DNA from: Thermoplasmata archaeon
GTDB lineage: Archaea; Thermoplasmatota; Thermoplasmata; Thermoplasmatales; Thermoplasmataceae
DNA length: 35,846 nt
Assembly (NCBI GenBank): GCA_021826795.1
Contig: JAKAYM010000005.1
Span: 1 to 35,846 of the forward strand
Reading direction: 5' to 3'
Shown here: one piece after another, positions 1 to 8,463 of the stretch
Layout: every line of letters begins with the position of its first letter
How positions within the stretch are numbered: position 1 is the first letter of the stretch
Notes under the pieces: model-generated
Told to the model about the DNA's origin: nothing
Databases searched by the model: none
The model's input: the letters and a program-made list of their open reading frames with translations, nothing else
Made by a program: the position numbers and the translations under genes

Positions 1-2
1 TT

Positions 3-863
3 TCCAAAATAGGTAAAATAAGGATGTTCCAGCATAGAGAAATAAGGGGAAAAATAAAGCAGGCAACCATTAAGAAGGATAAGGCAAACCACCACTATGT
101 AACATTCATAGTTGAAGAGGATCATGAAAGCAGGAATTATTCTGAATTTCCATATAATCCAGTAGGAATAGATGTCGGCCTTCTTAAACTAATAGCTACT
201 ACAGATAATATACCTATAGACCCGCCTAAATACTTAAGGAAATCAGAGAAGAAATTGAAAAGGGCACAGAGAAGCTTATCAAGGAAGCAGAAAGGTAGTA
301 AGAACAGAAGGGAGATGAGGGTAAGGGTTGCAGGCATGCATATTCATATATCCAACCAGAGAAATGATTTCTCACAGAAGCTATCAAGAAAGCTTGTTGA
401 TAATCATAATTTTATAGCATATGAGGATTTGAATATAGAGAATATGATGAAAAACCATAAATTAGCAAAAAGCATAGAAGATGCTTCATGGGGTGAACTT
501 ATTGAAAACACAATGTACAAGGCTGAGAGGGCCGGTAGATACTGCGTAAAGGTAAACCCCAAGAATACATCCAAAATGTGCTCATATTGTGGAAATATAA
601 TAGAGGAACAGACCCTTGATGATAGAGAATATAACTGTAAAGTATGCGGATTAACAATGGACAGGGATGACAATGCTGCAATCAATGTGCTCCATGCAGG
701 GTTCAGAAAGATATTCAATAACTTTATTATAATGAAACCAAAGAAGAGCAGGCATAAGAAGAGAAAGATACCCACGGACTGTGGGAAATTTATGCCCGTG
801 GAGGGGAAGCCTATACCTGATAAGGCAAGTTTTTCTGTAGAAGCGGGAAGCCCTGATCTTTAG
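3..863 (+). CDS. tnpB: TnpB-type RNA-guided nuclease of an IS200/IS605 element (5' end outside window)
   Basis: TnpB is the accessory protein of IS200/IS605 elements and, in characterised members, an RNA-guided DNA endonuclease. The frame stays open to the window edge: upstream of the Met at 24 it reads Ser-Lys-Ile-Gly-Lys-Ile-Arg, which matches the usual N-terminal beta-barrel (IGKIR...REIRGKIK), so the true start lies before base 1. All three RuvC acidic positions are visible: Asp in GIDVGL, Glu in AYEDLNIEN and Asp in DRDDNAAIN. The zinc finger CSYCG...CKVCG is intact. The C-terminus ends in VEAGSPDL, a typical ending for archaeal TnpB. Nothing visible is broken, so it may be active. No tnpA can be seen; it could lie upstream or be absent. 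Confidence 0.93.
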   Translation, partial: SKIGKIRMFQHREIRGKIKQATIKKDKANHHYVTFIVEEDHESRNYSEFPYNPVGIDVGLLKLIATTDNIPIDPPKYLRKSEKKLKRAQRSLSRKQKGSKNRREMRVRVAGMHIHISNQRNDFSQKLSRKLVDNHNFIAYEDLNIENMMKNHKLAKSIEDASWGELIENTMYKAERAGRYCVKVNPKNTSKMCSYCGNIIEEQTLDDREYNCKVCGLTMDRDDNAAINVLHAGFRKIFNNFIIMKPKKSRHKKRKIPTDCGKFMPVEGKPIPDKASFSVEAGSPDL

Positions 864-880
864 AGAAGGGAGGATGTCAC
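780..880 (+). mobile_element. IS200/IS605 right end and probable omegaRNA scaffold
   Basis: In this family the 3' end of tnpB and the right end of the element encode the guide (omega/re) RNA. Here the last codons run into an imperfect hairpin at 851-870 (CCCT...AGGG outer stem, TC/GA inner pairs, TTTA loop) followed by AGGATGTCAC at 871-880, the usual sort of right-end terminus. The exact boundary is inferred by resemblance. If it is right, the guide segment of the RNA would begin near 881, in the DNA between the element and coaBC. The left end is outside the window. Confidence 0.55.
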
Positions 881-950
881 CATAATAGGCATAAATATAC
901 CATAAAGAGAAACAAAGAAATAGCCGGTTTATAAATGATATGGATAAAAC

Positions 951-958
951 ATTTAAAA
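951..958 (+). promoter_or_regulatory. TATA box for coaBC
   Basis: ATTTAAAA ends 21 bases before the ATG at 979, as expected for a leaderless archaeal transcript. No SD precedes the ATG. The box lies about 70 bases beyond the transposon end, so the insertion has not removed the promoter. Confidence 0.6.
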
Positions 959-978
959 GATGATGGACTATTATAAAC

Positions 979-2196
979 ATGAACTACATAGAATCACATT
1001 TCGAATACATGCTTTCTGGTAAAAAAGTAATTATTGCAAGCTCTGCAAGCATTTCAATATATAGAATTCCTGATTTGATAAGGGATATAAAGCGGGAAGG
1101 AGCCAAGGTTGTCTCGGTAATGAGCAATTCGGCTGTTGCAATGATAGGAAAAACTATCATGGAATGGGCAACTGGAAATCCTGTTGTTACAGAAATTACA
1201 GGAAACATAGAGCATATATCCATGTTTGACAAAGATACAACACTCCTAGTGGCACCGGCATCCTATAATACCATCGGTAAAATGGCAAAGGGTATTTCAG
1301 ACAGTATACCATCACTATTTTTTTCCTACGCCCTAGGCCATGGAAATAAAATTGTTGTTGTTCCAGCAATGCACAGGGATATGATGGAAAATCCTGTAAA
1401 TAAGGAAAATATCGAAATTCTTAAAAAGCATGGTGCTCTTGTTGTGGACCCTGAATATGACGAGACAAAGGCAAAAATAGCAGACAATGACAGAATCATA
1501 GATCACCTGTGCAGAGCAGTTTACGGTGATGAGCTCAATGGAAAGAAAGTGCTTATAATATCTGGAAGAAGTGAGCTTTCAATAGACCCGGTAAGAGTAA
1601 TAACCAACAGATCTTCAGGATATACAGGTTACTGGATGGCAAGGAATGCCTTCAGGCTCGGGGCATCAGTCATAACCTATGTTGGAAACTCACAGTATAG
1701 CATACCATCATACGTAACTTATATGGAGAAATTTAACCTCAGAGAAATCATAATAGAGATAAATACATATATAACCATCGAAAAATATGATTATATGCTG
1801 ATGCCAATGGCTTTAATGGATTTTGATACCAAAGAAAATAAAACAAAACTTGATAGTGGATCGGAACAGAACATCCTGTTGACCCCAAGGCCGAAGGTCC
1901 GGGATAGAATCAGGGATATGGCACCCGGGGCACTGATGGTACTGTTCAACCTTGACAGTGAAAAATCATTCGATAAGAAAAAATTTGAGAAATCAGATCC
2001 GGACTTAATAGTATTAAACAGCTTCAAGAAATCGCCCTTCGGTGAAACCGATAATGATTACACAATCATTACAGGTGATAAAAAAGATGAACTAAAAAAT
2101 ATGAATAAAGCCGATCTTTCCCTGGAGATATTCAGGCGACTAAAGGATATGAAAAGGGATCCAGGAGAACCAGGAATGAACTCACTTATTCTTTAA
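979..2196 (+). CDS. coaBC: Phosphopantothenoylcysteine decarboxylase / phosphopantothenate-cysteine ligase
   Basis: This bifunctional enzyme couples cysteine to 4'-phosphopantothenate and then decarboxylates the product to 4'-phosphopantetheine, in coenzyme A synthesis. The N-terminal half (about residues 12-180) is a flavoprotein domain: KKVIIASSASIS nucleotide-binding start, the His in NIEHISM that fits the decarboxylase catalytic His, LLVAPASYNTIGK, and PAMHRDM in place of the common PAMN. The C-terminal half (from about 190) is the ligase: SIDPVRVITNRSSGYTG and KSPFGETDNDYTII. The length of 405 is normal. The first ATG after the TATA box was chosen. It appears to be a single-gene unit between the IS end and the polymerase gene. 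Confidence 0.92.
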   Translation: MNYIESHFEYMLSGKKVIIASSASISIYRIPDLIRDIKREGAKVVSVMSNSAVAMIGKTIMEWATGNPVVTEITGNIEHISMFDKDTTLLVAPASYNTIGKMAKGISDSIPSLFFSYALGHGNKIVVVPAMHRDMMENPVNKENIEILKKHGALVVDPEYDETKAKIADNDRIIDHLCRAVYGDELNGKKVLIISGRSELSIDPVRVITNRSSGYTGYWMARNAFRLGASVITYVGNSQYSIPSYVTYMEKFNLREIIIEINTYITIEKYDYMLMPMALMDFDTKENKTKLDSGSEQNILLTPRPKVRDRIRDMAPGALMVLFNLDSEKSFDKKKFEKSDPDLIVLNSFKKSPFGETDNDYTIITGDKKDELKNMNKADLSLEIFRRLKDMKRDPGEPGMNSLIL

Positions 2197-2318
2197 TTTT
2201 ATTATAATTCTAGCTGTTCCATGGGTATCACCATAGCTTATTGCATCTATATTGGATACTATCAGTTCATATATAATGATATAGAAAAAATTAAAATCAT
2301 ATAATCCATTCAATAATA

Positions 2319-3377
2319 ATGCCTTTCATAATATTTGTGGATTTTGATTACTTCTATGCTCAGGTGGAGGAAATTATGAATCCTTCTATTAAAGACAAAC
2401 CTGTAGTTGTCTGTGTATATTCGGGCAGAACTGAAAACAGTGGTGCTGTGGCAACTTCAAACTACATAGCCAGATCAATAGGTATCAAATCTGGCATGCC
2501 GCTTCCACAGGCCTTGAAGATCGGAAAGGATAATGCGGTATTTATACCGATCAGGCGTGATTTCTATAAGGAATTTTCAGATAAAGTTATGAAAACCATA
2601 TCTTCCTATTCTGATAAGATGGAAATTGCAAGCATAGATGAAGCTTATATAGACGTAACAGAGGAGTGTGATAGTTTTAATGAGGCGATTACTCTTGCTC
2701 AAGAGATCAAGGAAAAAATCTTTAAAGCTCATGGTATGAAGGCATCGCTAGGAGTTTCGATTAATAAGGTCATAGCCAAAATTCTCGGGGATATGGCTAA
2801 ACCGGATGGATTAAAATATATTAATCCTGAGCAGGTGGATGATTTTTTGAACAAACTTGAAATTAACAGAATTCCGGGAGTAGGGTCTGTTCTGTCATCT
2901 AAATTGAAGGAGGCAGGAATACATTATATCCGAGACATTCTCAGGGCGGAACCTGATAAAATGAAGGAAATCCTCGGCAATGCAAAATACAATTACCTTG
3001 TGGATATCGCTGAAAACAAATATAGCAAGCCCGTGGAAGAGCGGGTTAGAAAAAACTTTGGCAGATACATGACACTTCGGGAGAACACCAGGGATCCAGA
3101 TATAATTATTCCTGTAGTAAAAAAGGCCGTTGATTCTGCATATGACAAGGCGCCAGGAATACCCGGGGAAATATCTGTACTAGGTATCATGGAGGATCTT
3201 GATATAATTTCCAGATCACATTCGAGTGGCAGAATTACAAGGGAAAATGCCTATCCTATTGCCATCAATCTTATAAACAGGATACTGGAAGAGGATAGCA
3301 GGAATTTCAGACGTATTGGTATCAGAATAGGCCGGATAAGCAACAACGAAAGCCTTGATGATTTTTTCGGTGTTTAA
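2319..3377 (+). CDS. dinB: Y-family translesion DNA polymerase, Dpo4-like
   Basis: A DNA polymerase IV-type enzyme that copies past damaged bases. It resembles Sulfolobus Dpo4 closely along its length: VDFDYFYAQVEE near residues 7-18 holds the first metal-binding Asp and the Tyr steric gate, and IASIDEAYID near 104-113 holds the catalytic Asp-Glu pair. The helix-hairpin-helix RIPGVGSVLSSKLKEAG (about 189-205) and the little-finger domain follow. The C-terminus NESLDDFFGV fits a PCNA-interacting PIP box with Asn in place of Gln. Length 352 equals Dpo4. A weak TATA-like sequence at 2290-2297 suggests a leaderless start. The next gene begins on the base after its stop codon. Confidence 0.95.
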   Translation: MPFIIFVDFDYFYAQVEEIMNPSIKDKPVVVCVYSGRTENSGAVATSNYIARSIGIKSGMPLPQALKIGKDNAVFIPIRRDFYKEFSDKVMKTISSYSDKMEIASIDEAYIDVTEECDSFNEAITLAQEIKEKIFKAHGMKASLGVSINKVIAKILGDMAKPDGLKYINPEQVDDFLNKLEINRIPGVGSVLSSKLKEAGIHYIRDILRAEPDKMKEILGNAKYNYLVDIAENKYSKPVEERVRKNFGRYMTLRENTRDPDIIIPVVKKAVDSAYDKAPGIPGEISVLGIMEDLDIISRSHSSGRITRENAYPIAINLINRILEEDSRNFRRIGIRIGRISNNESLDDFFGV

Positions 3378-3932
3378 ATGTCAATACAATGGAATTCAGG
3401 AAGATATATTAATATATATAAAATTGAAGCCGATCCTGAAAATCGTGATATACTCATGAGGGAATTACGAGAGAATGATCCTTATATTTACGATCTAAGA
3501 GTTGAATCCCATAGAATCGAATTATCATACTTTTATCATATAAATAAGAAAACTATTGAAAGGATGGGAACAAATTTTTTCACTTCCGGAATTGACTTTA
3601 TTCAGGGTGCAACATCATTTAACTTTGCCTTATATCTGATTAATGAGGAGCGTTACTGGGAGGCCCATGAAGTTCTTGAAAACTATTGGCAGGAATCGGA
3701 AGGAATAGAAAAAATCACATACCAGTATATAATACTTTTCTGTCTTGCCGTAGTTCATATGCAGCGTGGTCACTGTGATATATGCAGGAATGTAATGGAA
3801 AGAGCAAATAAAATGAAAATTATTGATAAAATTGGTTATATAGACCTTGCCTCCATAAAAAGTGAAAAATTATCCAATCCATGTGCTCCACTGAATAAAA
3901 TTATATCATATGTTGAAAACCGCAAAATCTAG
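3378..3932 (+). CDS. DUF309-domain protein
   Basis: A protein of unknown function. The C-terminal half (about residues 75-150) has the DUF309 signature: FNFALYLINEERYWEAHEVLENYW, seen here as LINEERYWEAHEVLENYW and followed by a helical stretch with IILFCLAVVHMQRG. The first 70 residues are a less conserved alpha/beta region that I do not recognise. The ATG directly abuts the polymerase stop codon with no gap, so the two genes are surely cotranscribed. Whether it works with the polymerase is not shown by the sequence. A run of A/T at 3968-3985 after the stop could serve as an archaeal terminator. Confidence 0.75.
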   Translation: MSIQWNSGRYINIYKIEADPENRDILMRELRENDPYIYDLRVESHRIELSYFYHINKKTIERMGTNFFTSGIDFIQGATSFNFALYLINEERYWEAHEVLENYWQESEGIEKITYQYIILFCLAVVHMQRGHCDICRNVMERANKMKIIDKIGYIDLASIKSEKLSNPCAPLNKIISYVENRKI

Positions 3933-4002
3933 ACAAAAATATTCCATCTCAGAATATCCTTAGAAATACAATAATTTTATAAAAAAACCGATATTTCAAC
4001 TT

Positions 4003-4254
4003 CTATAACTTTCTAAGCATATCGAGATAATCGATAAGGTCTTCATAGTCACGAATGAGATGTAATATGTCTATCCCGAGGGCTTCCATCATTGTAAGTG
4101 CCAGTGATAAATTTTCCTCATTCTCCTCAGAAAGCTTTTGCGTATTCAATTTATCATAAATCTCATTGAAATTCTTCTCCGCCTGCTCTCTGAATTCATC
4201 CAGCTTTGCTGTAATATCATCCTCTCTTTTCTTCATTTCTTCTACGCTATCCAT
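4003..4254 (-). CDS. Small acidic helical/coiled-coil protein
   Basis: I do not recognise a family. The 83 residues are almost entirely helix-forming and charged: an N-terminal half rich in Glu/Lys with a heptad-like pattern (EEMKKREDDITAKLDEFREQ), then a more hydrophobic helix with LALTMMEALGIDILHLI and an acidic end. It has no Cys, no signal peptide and no membrane segment. A TATA-like TTTATATTTT at 4271-4280 sits about 20 bases before the ATG, consistent with its own leaderless transcript. It lies just downstream of ilvD on the same strand, but the promoter suggests independent expression. Confidence 0.6.
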   Translation of the reverse strand: MDSVEEMKKREDDITAKLDEFREQAEKNFNEIYDKLNTQKLSEENEENLSLALTMMEALGIDILHLIRDYEDLIDYLDMLRKL

Positions 4255-4289
4255 TGAACAAAATCATTAGAAAATATAAAGCCTTTTGG

Positions 4290-5948
4290 TTATTCCATTA
4301 CTGCACCTTTAGAAGAGGATGTAACCAGCTTTGCATATTGATTAAGTAATCCAGTTTTATATCTTATTTCCGGTTTTTTCCACTCTTTTAGCCTTGTTTT
4401 TATTTCATCTTCATCCACAAGAAGGTTAATTTTCCTGTTTGGTCCATCTATCTCTATAAGGTCCCCGTCATGGACAACTGCTATTACTCCTCCATCCATG
4501 GCCTCCGGTGCAATATGCCCTATCATTATGCCCCTGGTGGCGCCGGAAAATCTCCCATCCGTTATTAATGCAACGCTATCCCCGAGGCCTTCGCCTATGA
4601 GTTCAGAGGTAACAGAAAGCATTTCTCTCATTCCTGGCCCTCCCTTTGGCCCTTCATACCGTATAACAACTGTGTCTCCCGGATTTATTTTTTTATCCTT
4701 TATGGCTTTGAATGTTTCCTCCTCAGAATCGAATACTTTGGCAGGGCCCTTATGATATTTTACCTTGGATGCAGAGCTTTTAAAAACACTTCCCTCTTTG
4801 GCAAGATTTCCCTTCAGAATATTTATGCCACCGTCCCGATTAAATGGTTTACCAAAATCAGAAATTATATCCCCCTTTGTATATATTTTTATATCCTTCA
4901 GGTTCTCCCTTATGGTTTTACCTGTAACAGTCATCTGTTCACCGTCTAAAAGTCCGTGGTCAAGTAAAACCTTCATCAAAACTGGCACACCACCTACTTT
5001 GTCCAGATCTGCCATCACATATTGGCCGGACGGTTTCATATTAACTATTTCCGGAACCTTTCTGGAAATTCTTTCAAAATCATCAAGCGATAGCTTCAAT
5101 CCAGCCTCATGTGCAATTGCCAGTAAATGCAGGACTGCATTGGTAGAACCTCCTGATGCCATCAAAACTGTTATTGCATTGTAAAATGATTCTTCTGTCA
5201 GTATATCTCTTGGCTTTAAACCGGTTTCAAGAAGATTCATGACAGCCTGACCTGTTCTGTATGCATATTCCTGTTTTGCACCATCAACCGCAGGTGGAGA
5301 GGCGCTTCCAGGAAGTGCAAGCCCGAGTACTTCGGTCATCATTGCCATTGTATTTGCAGTATACAATCCCCCACAGGAACCGGCAGTGGGTATGGCGTTA
5401 TCCTCCATAAGCTTAAAATCCTGCTCCGTCATCTTTCCATTCATATATGCACCAACGGCTTCGAATAGATCACCAACTGCTATCTCTTTTCCCCTGTAAT
5501 AGCCTGGTAATGTGGTACCTGAATACATAACGATGGAAGGAATATTCATTCGTGCCATGGCCATCATCATACCAGGAGAGGTTTTATCACACCCTGATAG
5601 AGCAGCAAAGCCATCGTATCCATGGGCATTTACTGTCAATTCTACGGTATTTGCTATGAGTTCCCTGCTAACCAGCGAATATTTCATTCCCTGAGTGCCC
5701 ATTGCAATTCCGTCTATGACCACTGGTGTTGTAAAAACTCTCGGAGTACCATTATTGCTCCTTATCCCTTCCTTTGTATGGTTCGCAAGGGATAAAACAT
5801 GGATATTGCAAGGTCCTGCCTCGTTCCATGCGGCGGCTATTCCAACCATATAATTTTTCAGATCATTATCATTTAGTCCCATTGCCTTCATATATGCACG
5901 GTTCGGTGATCTTTCCGGGCCGGCATATGTTATATCAGAACGTTTCAT
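4290..5948 (-). CDS. ilvD: Dihydroxy-acid dehydratase
   Basis: This enzyme dehydrates 2,3-dihydroxy-isovalerate and 2,3-dihydroxy-3-methylvalerate to the keto acids that precede valine and isoleucine. The Fe-S ligand cysteines expected for the IlvD/Edd family are all present: Cys47 in [10 protein letters not shown], the Cys of SGCDKTSPG, and the Cys of [24 protein letters not shown] sequence appears as [17 protein letters not shown] near the C-terminus, and [11 protein letters not shown] mid-protein. Length 552 is normal. It is transcribed away from ilvB-ilvN-ilvC, so the pathway is split into two divergent units around the gap at 5949-6455. Confidence 0.97.
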   Translation of the reverse strand: MKRSDITYAGPERSPNRAYMKAMGLNDNDLKNYMVGIAAAWNEAGPCNIHVLSLANHTKEGIRSNNGTPRVFTTPVVIDGIAMGTQGMKYSLVSRELIANTVELTVNAHGYDGFAALSGCDKTSPGMMMAMARMNIPSIVMYSGTTLPGYYRGKEIAVGDLFEAVGAYMNGKMTEQDFKLMEDNAIPTAGSCGGLYTANTMAMMTEVLGLALPGSASPPAVDGAKQEYAYRTGQAVMNLLETGLKPRDILTEESFYNAITVLMASGGSTNAVLHLLAIAHEAGLKLSLDDFERISRKVPEIVNMKPSGQYVMADLDKVGGVPVLMKVLLDHGLLDGEQMTVTGKTIRENLKDIKIYTKGDIISDFGKPFNRDGGINILKGNLAKEGSVFKSSASKVKYHKGPAKVFDSEEETFKAIKDKKINPGDTVVIRYEGPKGGPGMREMLSVTSELIGEGLGDSVALITDGRFSGATRGIMIGHIAPEAMDGGVIAVVHDGDLIEIDGPNRKINLLVDEDEIKTRLKEWKKPEIRYKTGLLNQYAKLVTSSSKGAVME

Positions 5949-5966
5949 TTTAAAATAAAAGGCAAT

Positions 5967-5977
5967 ATTATATTTAA
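5967..5977 (-). promoter_or_regulatory. TATA box for ilvD
   Basis: On the minus strand the sequence TTAAATATAA ends about 20 bases before the ilvD ATG. No SD is seen before that ATG, which fits a leaderless or nearly leaderless mRNA. Confidence 0.5.
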
Positions 5978-6044
5978 TTTTTTTTATAGTTATTTACTAA
6001 CATTATTATACTTATAAGTATTACATTTTCATGGCAAAAAAGAG

Positions 6045-6182
6045 ATGTATCCAATAGAGAGAAAGATGGATGAGGATGATCTGAAAAGCAGGATTAAGGA
6101 TAGCTTTGAGAAACTCTCATACAGCCTGACATTTGCAAAAAGCTGGATTCCGAGATTCATGAATAAAAGTATAAAAATATAG
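6045..6182 (+). CDS. Possible 45-residue charged protein between ilvD and ilvB
   Basis: An open frame of 45 codons starting with ATG and ending in TAG encodes a very charged N-terminus (MYPIERKMDEDDLKSRIKD) and a more hydrophobic C-terminus (SYSLTFAKSWIPRFM). I recognise no family. A TATA-like CTTATAAG at 6011-6018 lies at the right distance for a nearly leaderless transcript, and codon use looks like that of neighbouring genes, which is why I list it. It has no SD. A competing 8-codon ATG frame at 6031-6057 overlaps its start. It could be a small regulator of the flanking ilv genes, a remnant, or not a gene. Confidence 0.4.
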   Translation: MYPIERKMDEDDLKSRIKDSFEKLSYSLTFAKSWIPRFMNKSIKI

Positions 6183-6455
6183 GTAATAAACTATAATAAC
6201 CTCCAGGTTCCAAAATTCTAACACAAAAAAACTAAATAGTATAGATACATAAAGCATATTACCTGTTACATTATATGTATATTGATTGGGCACGTTTGAA
6301 ATTAACTGTCACGGATACTACATTAAAGTAATTGGGAATATGGTGGCAAACATGAAAAGTGTGAGTAGGTTTATCTAACATCTGTGGCGTATTTTTTAGT
6401 AATAGCTTTAGTAGTAGCTTGTCAGTGAGTTTTAGATTTTGCAGGAGTGGTTTAT
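6183..6455 (+). promoter_or_regulatory. ilvB promoter and leader with 12-base tandem repeat
   Basis: A gap of 273 bases without a convincing gene. The best TATA candidate is TTATATGTATA at 6271-6281, which predicts an RNA start near 6300 and so a leader of about 150 bases, unlike the leaderless genes around it. Within the leader are a 12-codon frame (6340-6378) and two adjacent copies of TAGTARTAGCTT (6397-6408 and 6409-6420, one mismatch). An SD, GGAG at 6444-6447, serves the ATG at 6456. A regulatory role in branched-chain amino acid control is an inference from position only. Confidence 0.4.
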
Positions 6456-8174
6456 ATGAAAGGCTCTGAACTGCTTTTAAAGGCAATGAAAAGGGAAGGC
6501 GTAAAAGATCTTTTCGGCATACCGGGATTGTATAACATGCCCTTATATGATTCATTTATTGAGGACGTTGAATCAGGGGAATTGAGGCATATACTCATGA
6601 GGCATGAACAGGCAGCTGCCCATGCAGCCGATGGCTATGCCAGGGCTACAGGAAATCCCGGAGTTCTCACTGCTACAGCGGGACCGGGTGTAACAAATAT
6701 AGTAACCGGTTTAATCACAGCATATCAGGATTCGTCTCCGGTTGTTGCAATCACTGGGGCCGTAAACAGGAATGCAATGGGAAAGCTTTCTTTTCAGGAA
6801 TCCGATACATTGGGCGTATCATTCCCCGTAACCAAGTATGCTGTAGAGGTCAAAACCGTGCAAGAAATCCCTGTCTGGGTGAAAAATGCATTCTATATAG
6901 CCTCTACAGGTAGGCCAGGTCCAGTGGTTGTTGATGTACCCAGGGATGTACAGATGGAGGATATCGGCAGTGTTACATATCCCGATTCTCCAGATGTGCA
7001 TTATAAACCCTTTGAAACTGTTGTAAATAGAGACATATTGAACAGGATGGCATTAAATCTTATGAAGGCAGAAAAGCCAGTAATACTGGTAGGTACCGGT
7101 GTTGTATGGGCCAACGCAACCGATGAAATACTTAAATTATCTGAGTTCCTGGGATGCCCGGTCGTATCAACACTCCCCGGGAAATCCGCAATACCTGCAG
7201 ATTATCCACTGTATGTTGGTGCAATGGGATATTACGGCAGGGCAGAAGCCAGCATGGTTGCGCTTGAATCGGACCTACTCCTGGCAGTTGGAGCAAGATT
7301 CAGTGACCGTACATTTACATCATACGATGAAATGAAGGACACTAAAAAGGTATTCATGTCAATAAACCTGGATCCCACGGATTTTTCCAGAGGTATAAAA
7401 CCGGATGTTTCAATGGCTGGAAATGCGAAGATACTTGTAAATGAGCTTCTGAATGCGCTCTCCGTTCTGGGCAGGAAAAAGGCTAATTATGCATGGAATC
7501 GCAGGGTTAATGAATTGAAGGAATACTACTCGCAGTTCTCACACCCTCCGGATGATGGCTATATGCGTCCATGGCAGATACTCAAAGCACTCAGGGAGGT
7601 ACTGCCGAGGGATGCAATAATGACAACAGGTGTGGGTCAGCACCAGATGTGGGCTGAAACACACTGGGAAAACCTTGAGCCCCGGTCCTTCTTTTCCTCA
7701 ACTGGAATGGGAACCATGGGATTCGGATTGCCGTCTGCAATGGGGGCAAAGGTTGGTAGGCCGGATAAGATTGTTGTGGACTACGACGGTGATGGATCTT
7801 TCATGATGACCGGAAACAATCTTGCAACTGCCGTGGATGAAAATATCCCTGTAATAGCAGTGGTAAATGATAACAGAACCCTGGGGCTTGTCCGTCAGGT
7901 GCAGGATATGTTCCAGAATAGAAGAATAGTGGGCGTGGACTACGGCAATTCCCCAAATATATTGAAATATGCCGAATCATTCGGTGCCGATGCGTTTGAA
8001 GCACATAACTATTCAGATATAATGGAATACGTGAGAACTGCAATAAGGGAAAATGTCCCCTCGGTGATCAGGGTTCCGGTAAATAAGGAGGAGCTTGCGC
8101 TACCAACATTACCGCCCGGCGGAAAATTAAGTGAGGTGATCGTCAGTGATCCCAGACAAAACAATAAAAATTGA
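6456..8174 (+). CDS. ilvB: Acetolactate synthase, catalytic subunit
   Basis: A thiamine-diphosphate enzyme that condenses pyruvate with pyruvate or 2-ketobutyrate, the first common step to valine, leucine and isoleucine. The PYR domain carries the catalytic Glu in RHEQAAAHAADGYARATG, and the acetolactate-synthase FQESD sequence is present (about 117-121). The C-terminal PP domain has the TPP/Mg motif starting GDGSFMMT and ending VVNDN. Length 572 is standard. I start at ATG 6456 because AGGAG lies 8 bases before it; a GTG at 6447 overlaps that SD and would add three residues. It overlaps the following small-subunit gene by 29 bases, so the operon is translationally linked. Confidence 0.95.
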   Translation: MKGSELLLKAMKREGVKDLFGIPGLYNMPLYDSFIEDVESGELRHILMRHEQAAAHAADGYARATGNPGVLTATAGPGVTNIVTGLITAYQDSSPVVAITGAVNRNAMGKLSFQESDTLGVSFPVTKYAVEVKTVQEIPVWVKNAFYIASTGRPGPVVVDVPRDVQMEDIGSVTYPDSPDVHYKPFETVVNRDILNRMALNLMKAEKPVILVGTGVVWANATDEILKLSEFLGCPVVSTLPGKSAIPADYPLYVGAMGYYGRAEASMVALESDLLLAVGARFSDRTFTSYDEMKDTKKVFMSINLDPTDFSRGIKPDVSMAGNAKILVNELLNALSVLGRKKANYAWNRRVNELKEYYSQFSHPPDDGYMRPWQILKALREVLPRDAIMTTGVGQHQMWAETHWENLEPRSFFSSTGMGTMGFGLPSAMGAKVGRPDKIVVDYDGDGSFMMTGNNLATAVDENIPVIAVVNDNRTLGLVRQVQDMFQNRRIVGVDYGNSPNILKYAESFGADAFEAHNYSDIMEYVRTAIRENVPSVIRVPVNKEELALPTLPPGGKLSEVIVSDPRQNNKN

Positions 8175-8463
8175 AGGATATTACAGGGATGCCGGACTTC
8201 TGGAGAGAATAGCAGCTAATTTCAGGAGATTCTGGCTTGATATAAAATGGATGGACATGAAGGTAGAGGATAATGGAAAATGTACGGTGTATATGTCCAT
8301 TCAAGATCGAAGCGGGCTCGGCAACCTGGATCTTTCCCTTGTAACCCTGAGCAAGATGGTGGATATTGACTTCGTGGAGGAACTTGAGGGAACTACCTGC
8401 AAAGAATTTGAAATTAAATATAATAAGGCAAAGAAATACGAATGGGGTGTTATAAGTGAGTAA
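8146..8463 (+). CDS. ilvN: ACT-domain protein, probable acetolactate synthase small subunit
   Basis: The position between ilvB and ilvC identifies this as the regulatory subunit that would bind valine and control IlvB. The sequence fits a single ACT fold (TIKIEGYYRDAGLLERIAANF, then alternating strands and helices). At 105 residues it is shorter than many small subunits (about 160), lacking the C-terminal domain. Identification rests more on context than on sequence, because the ACT motif is divergent. The GTG at 8146 is the first possible start: an in-frame TGA lies just upstream at 8137. It overlaps ilvB by 29 bases and ilvC by 8. Confidence 0.75.
   Translation: MIPDKTIKIEGYYRDAGLLERIAANFRRFWLDIKWMDMKVEDNGKCTVYMSIQDRSGLGNLDLSLVTLSKMVDIDFVEELEGTTCKEFEIKYNKAKKYEWGVISE

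Noticed and set aside
137..775. Long open frames on the minus strand opposite tnpB
   Set aside because: They are opposite a gene with clear family motifs and show hydrophobic, low-information translations with no promoter or SD.
6271..6555. 94-codon frame on the minus strand over the ilvB leader
   Set aside because: It runs into the conserved start of ilvB, has no recognisable motif and no promoter at its 5' end.
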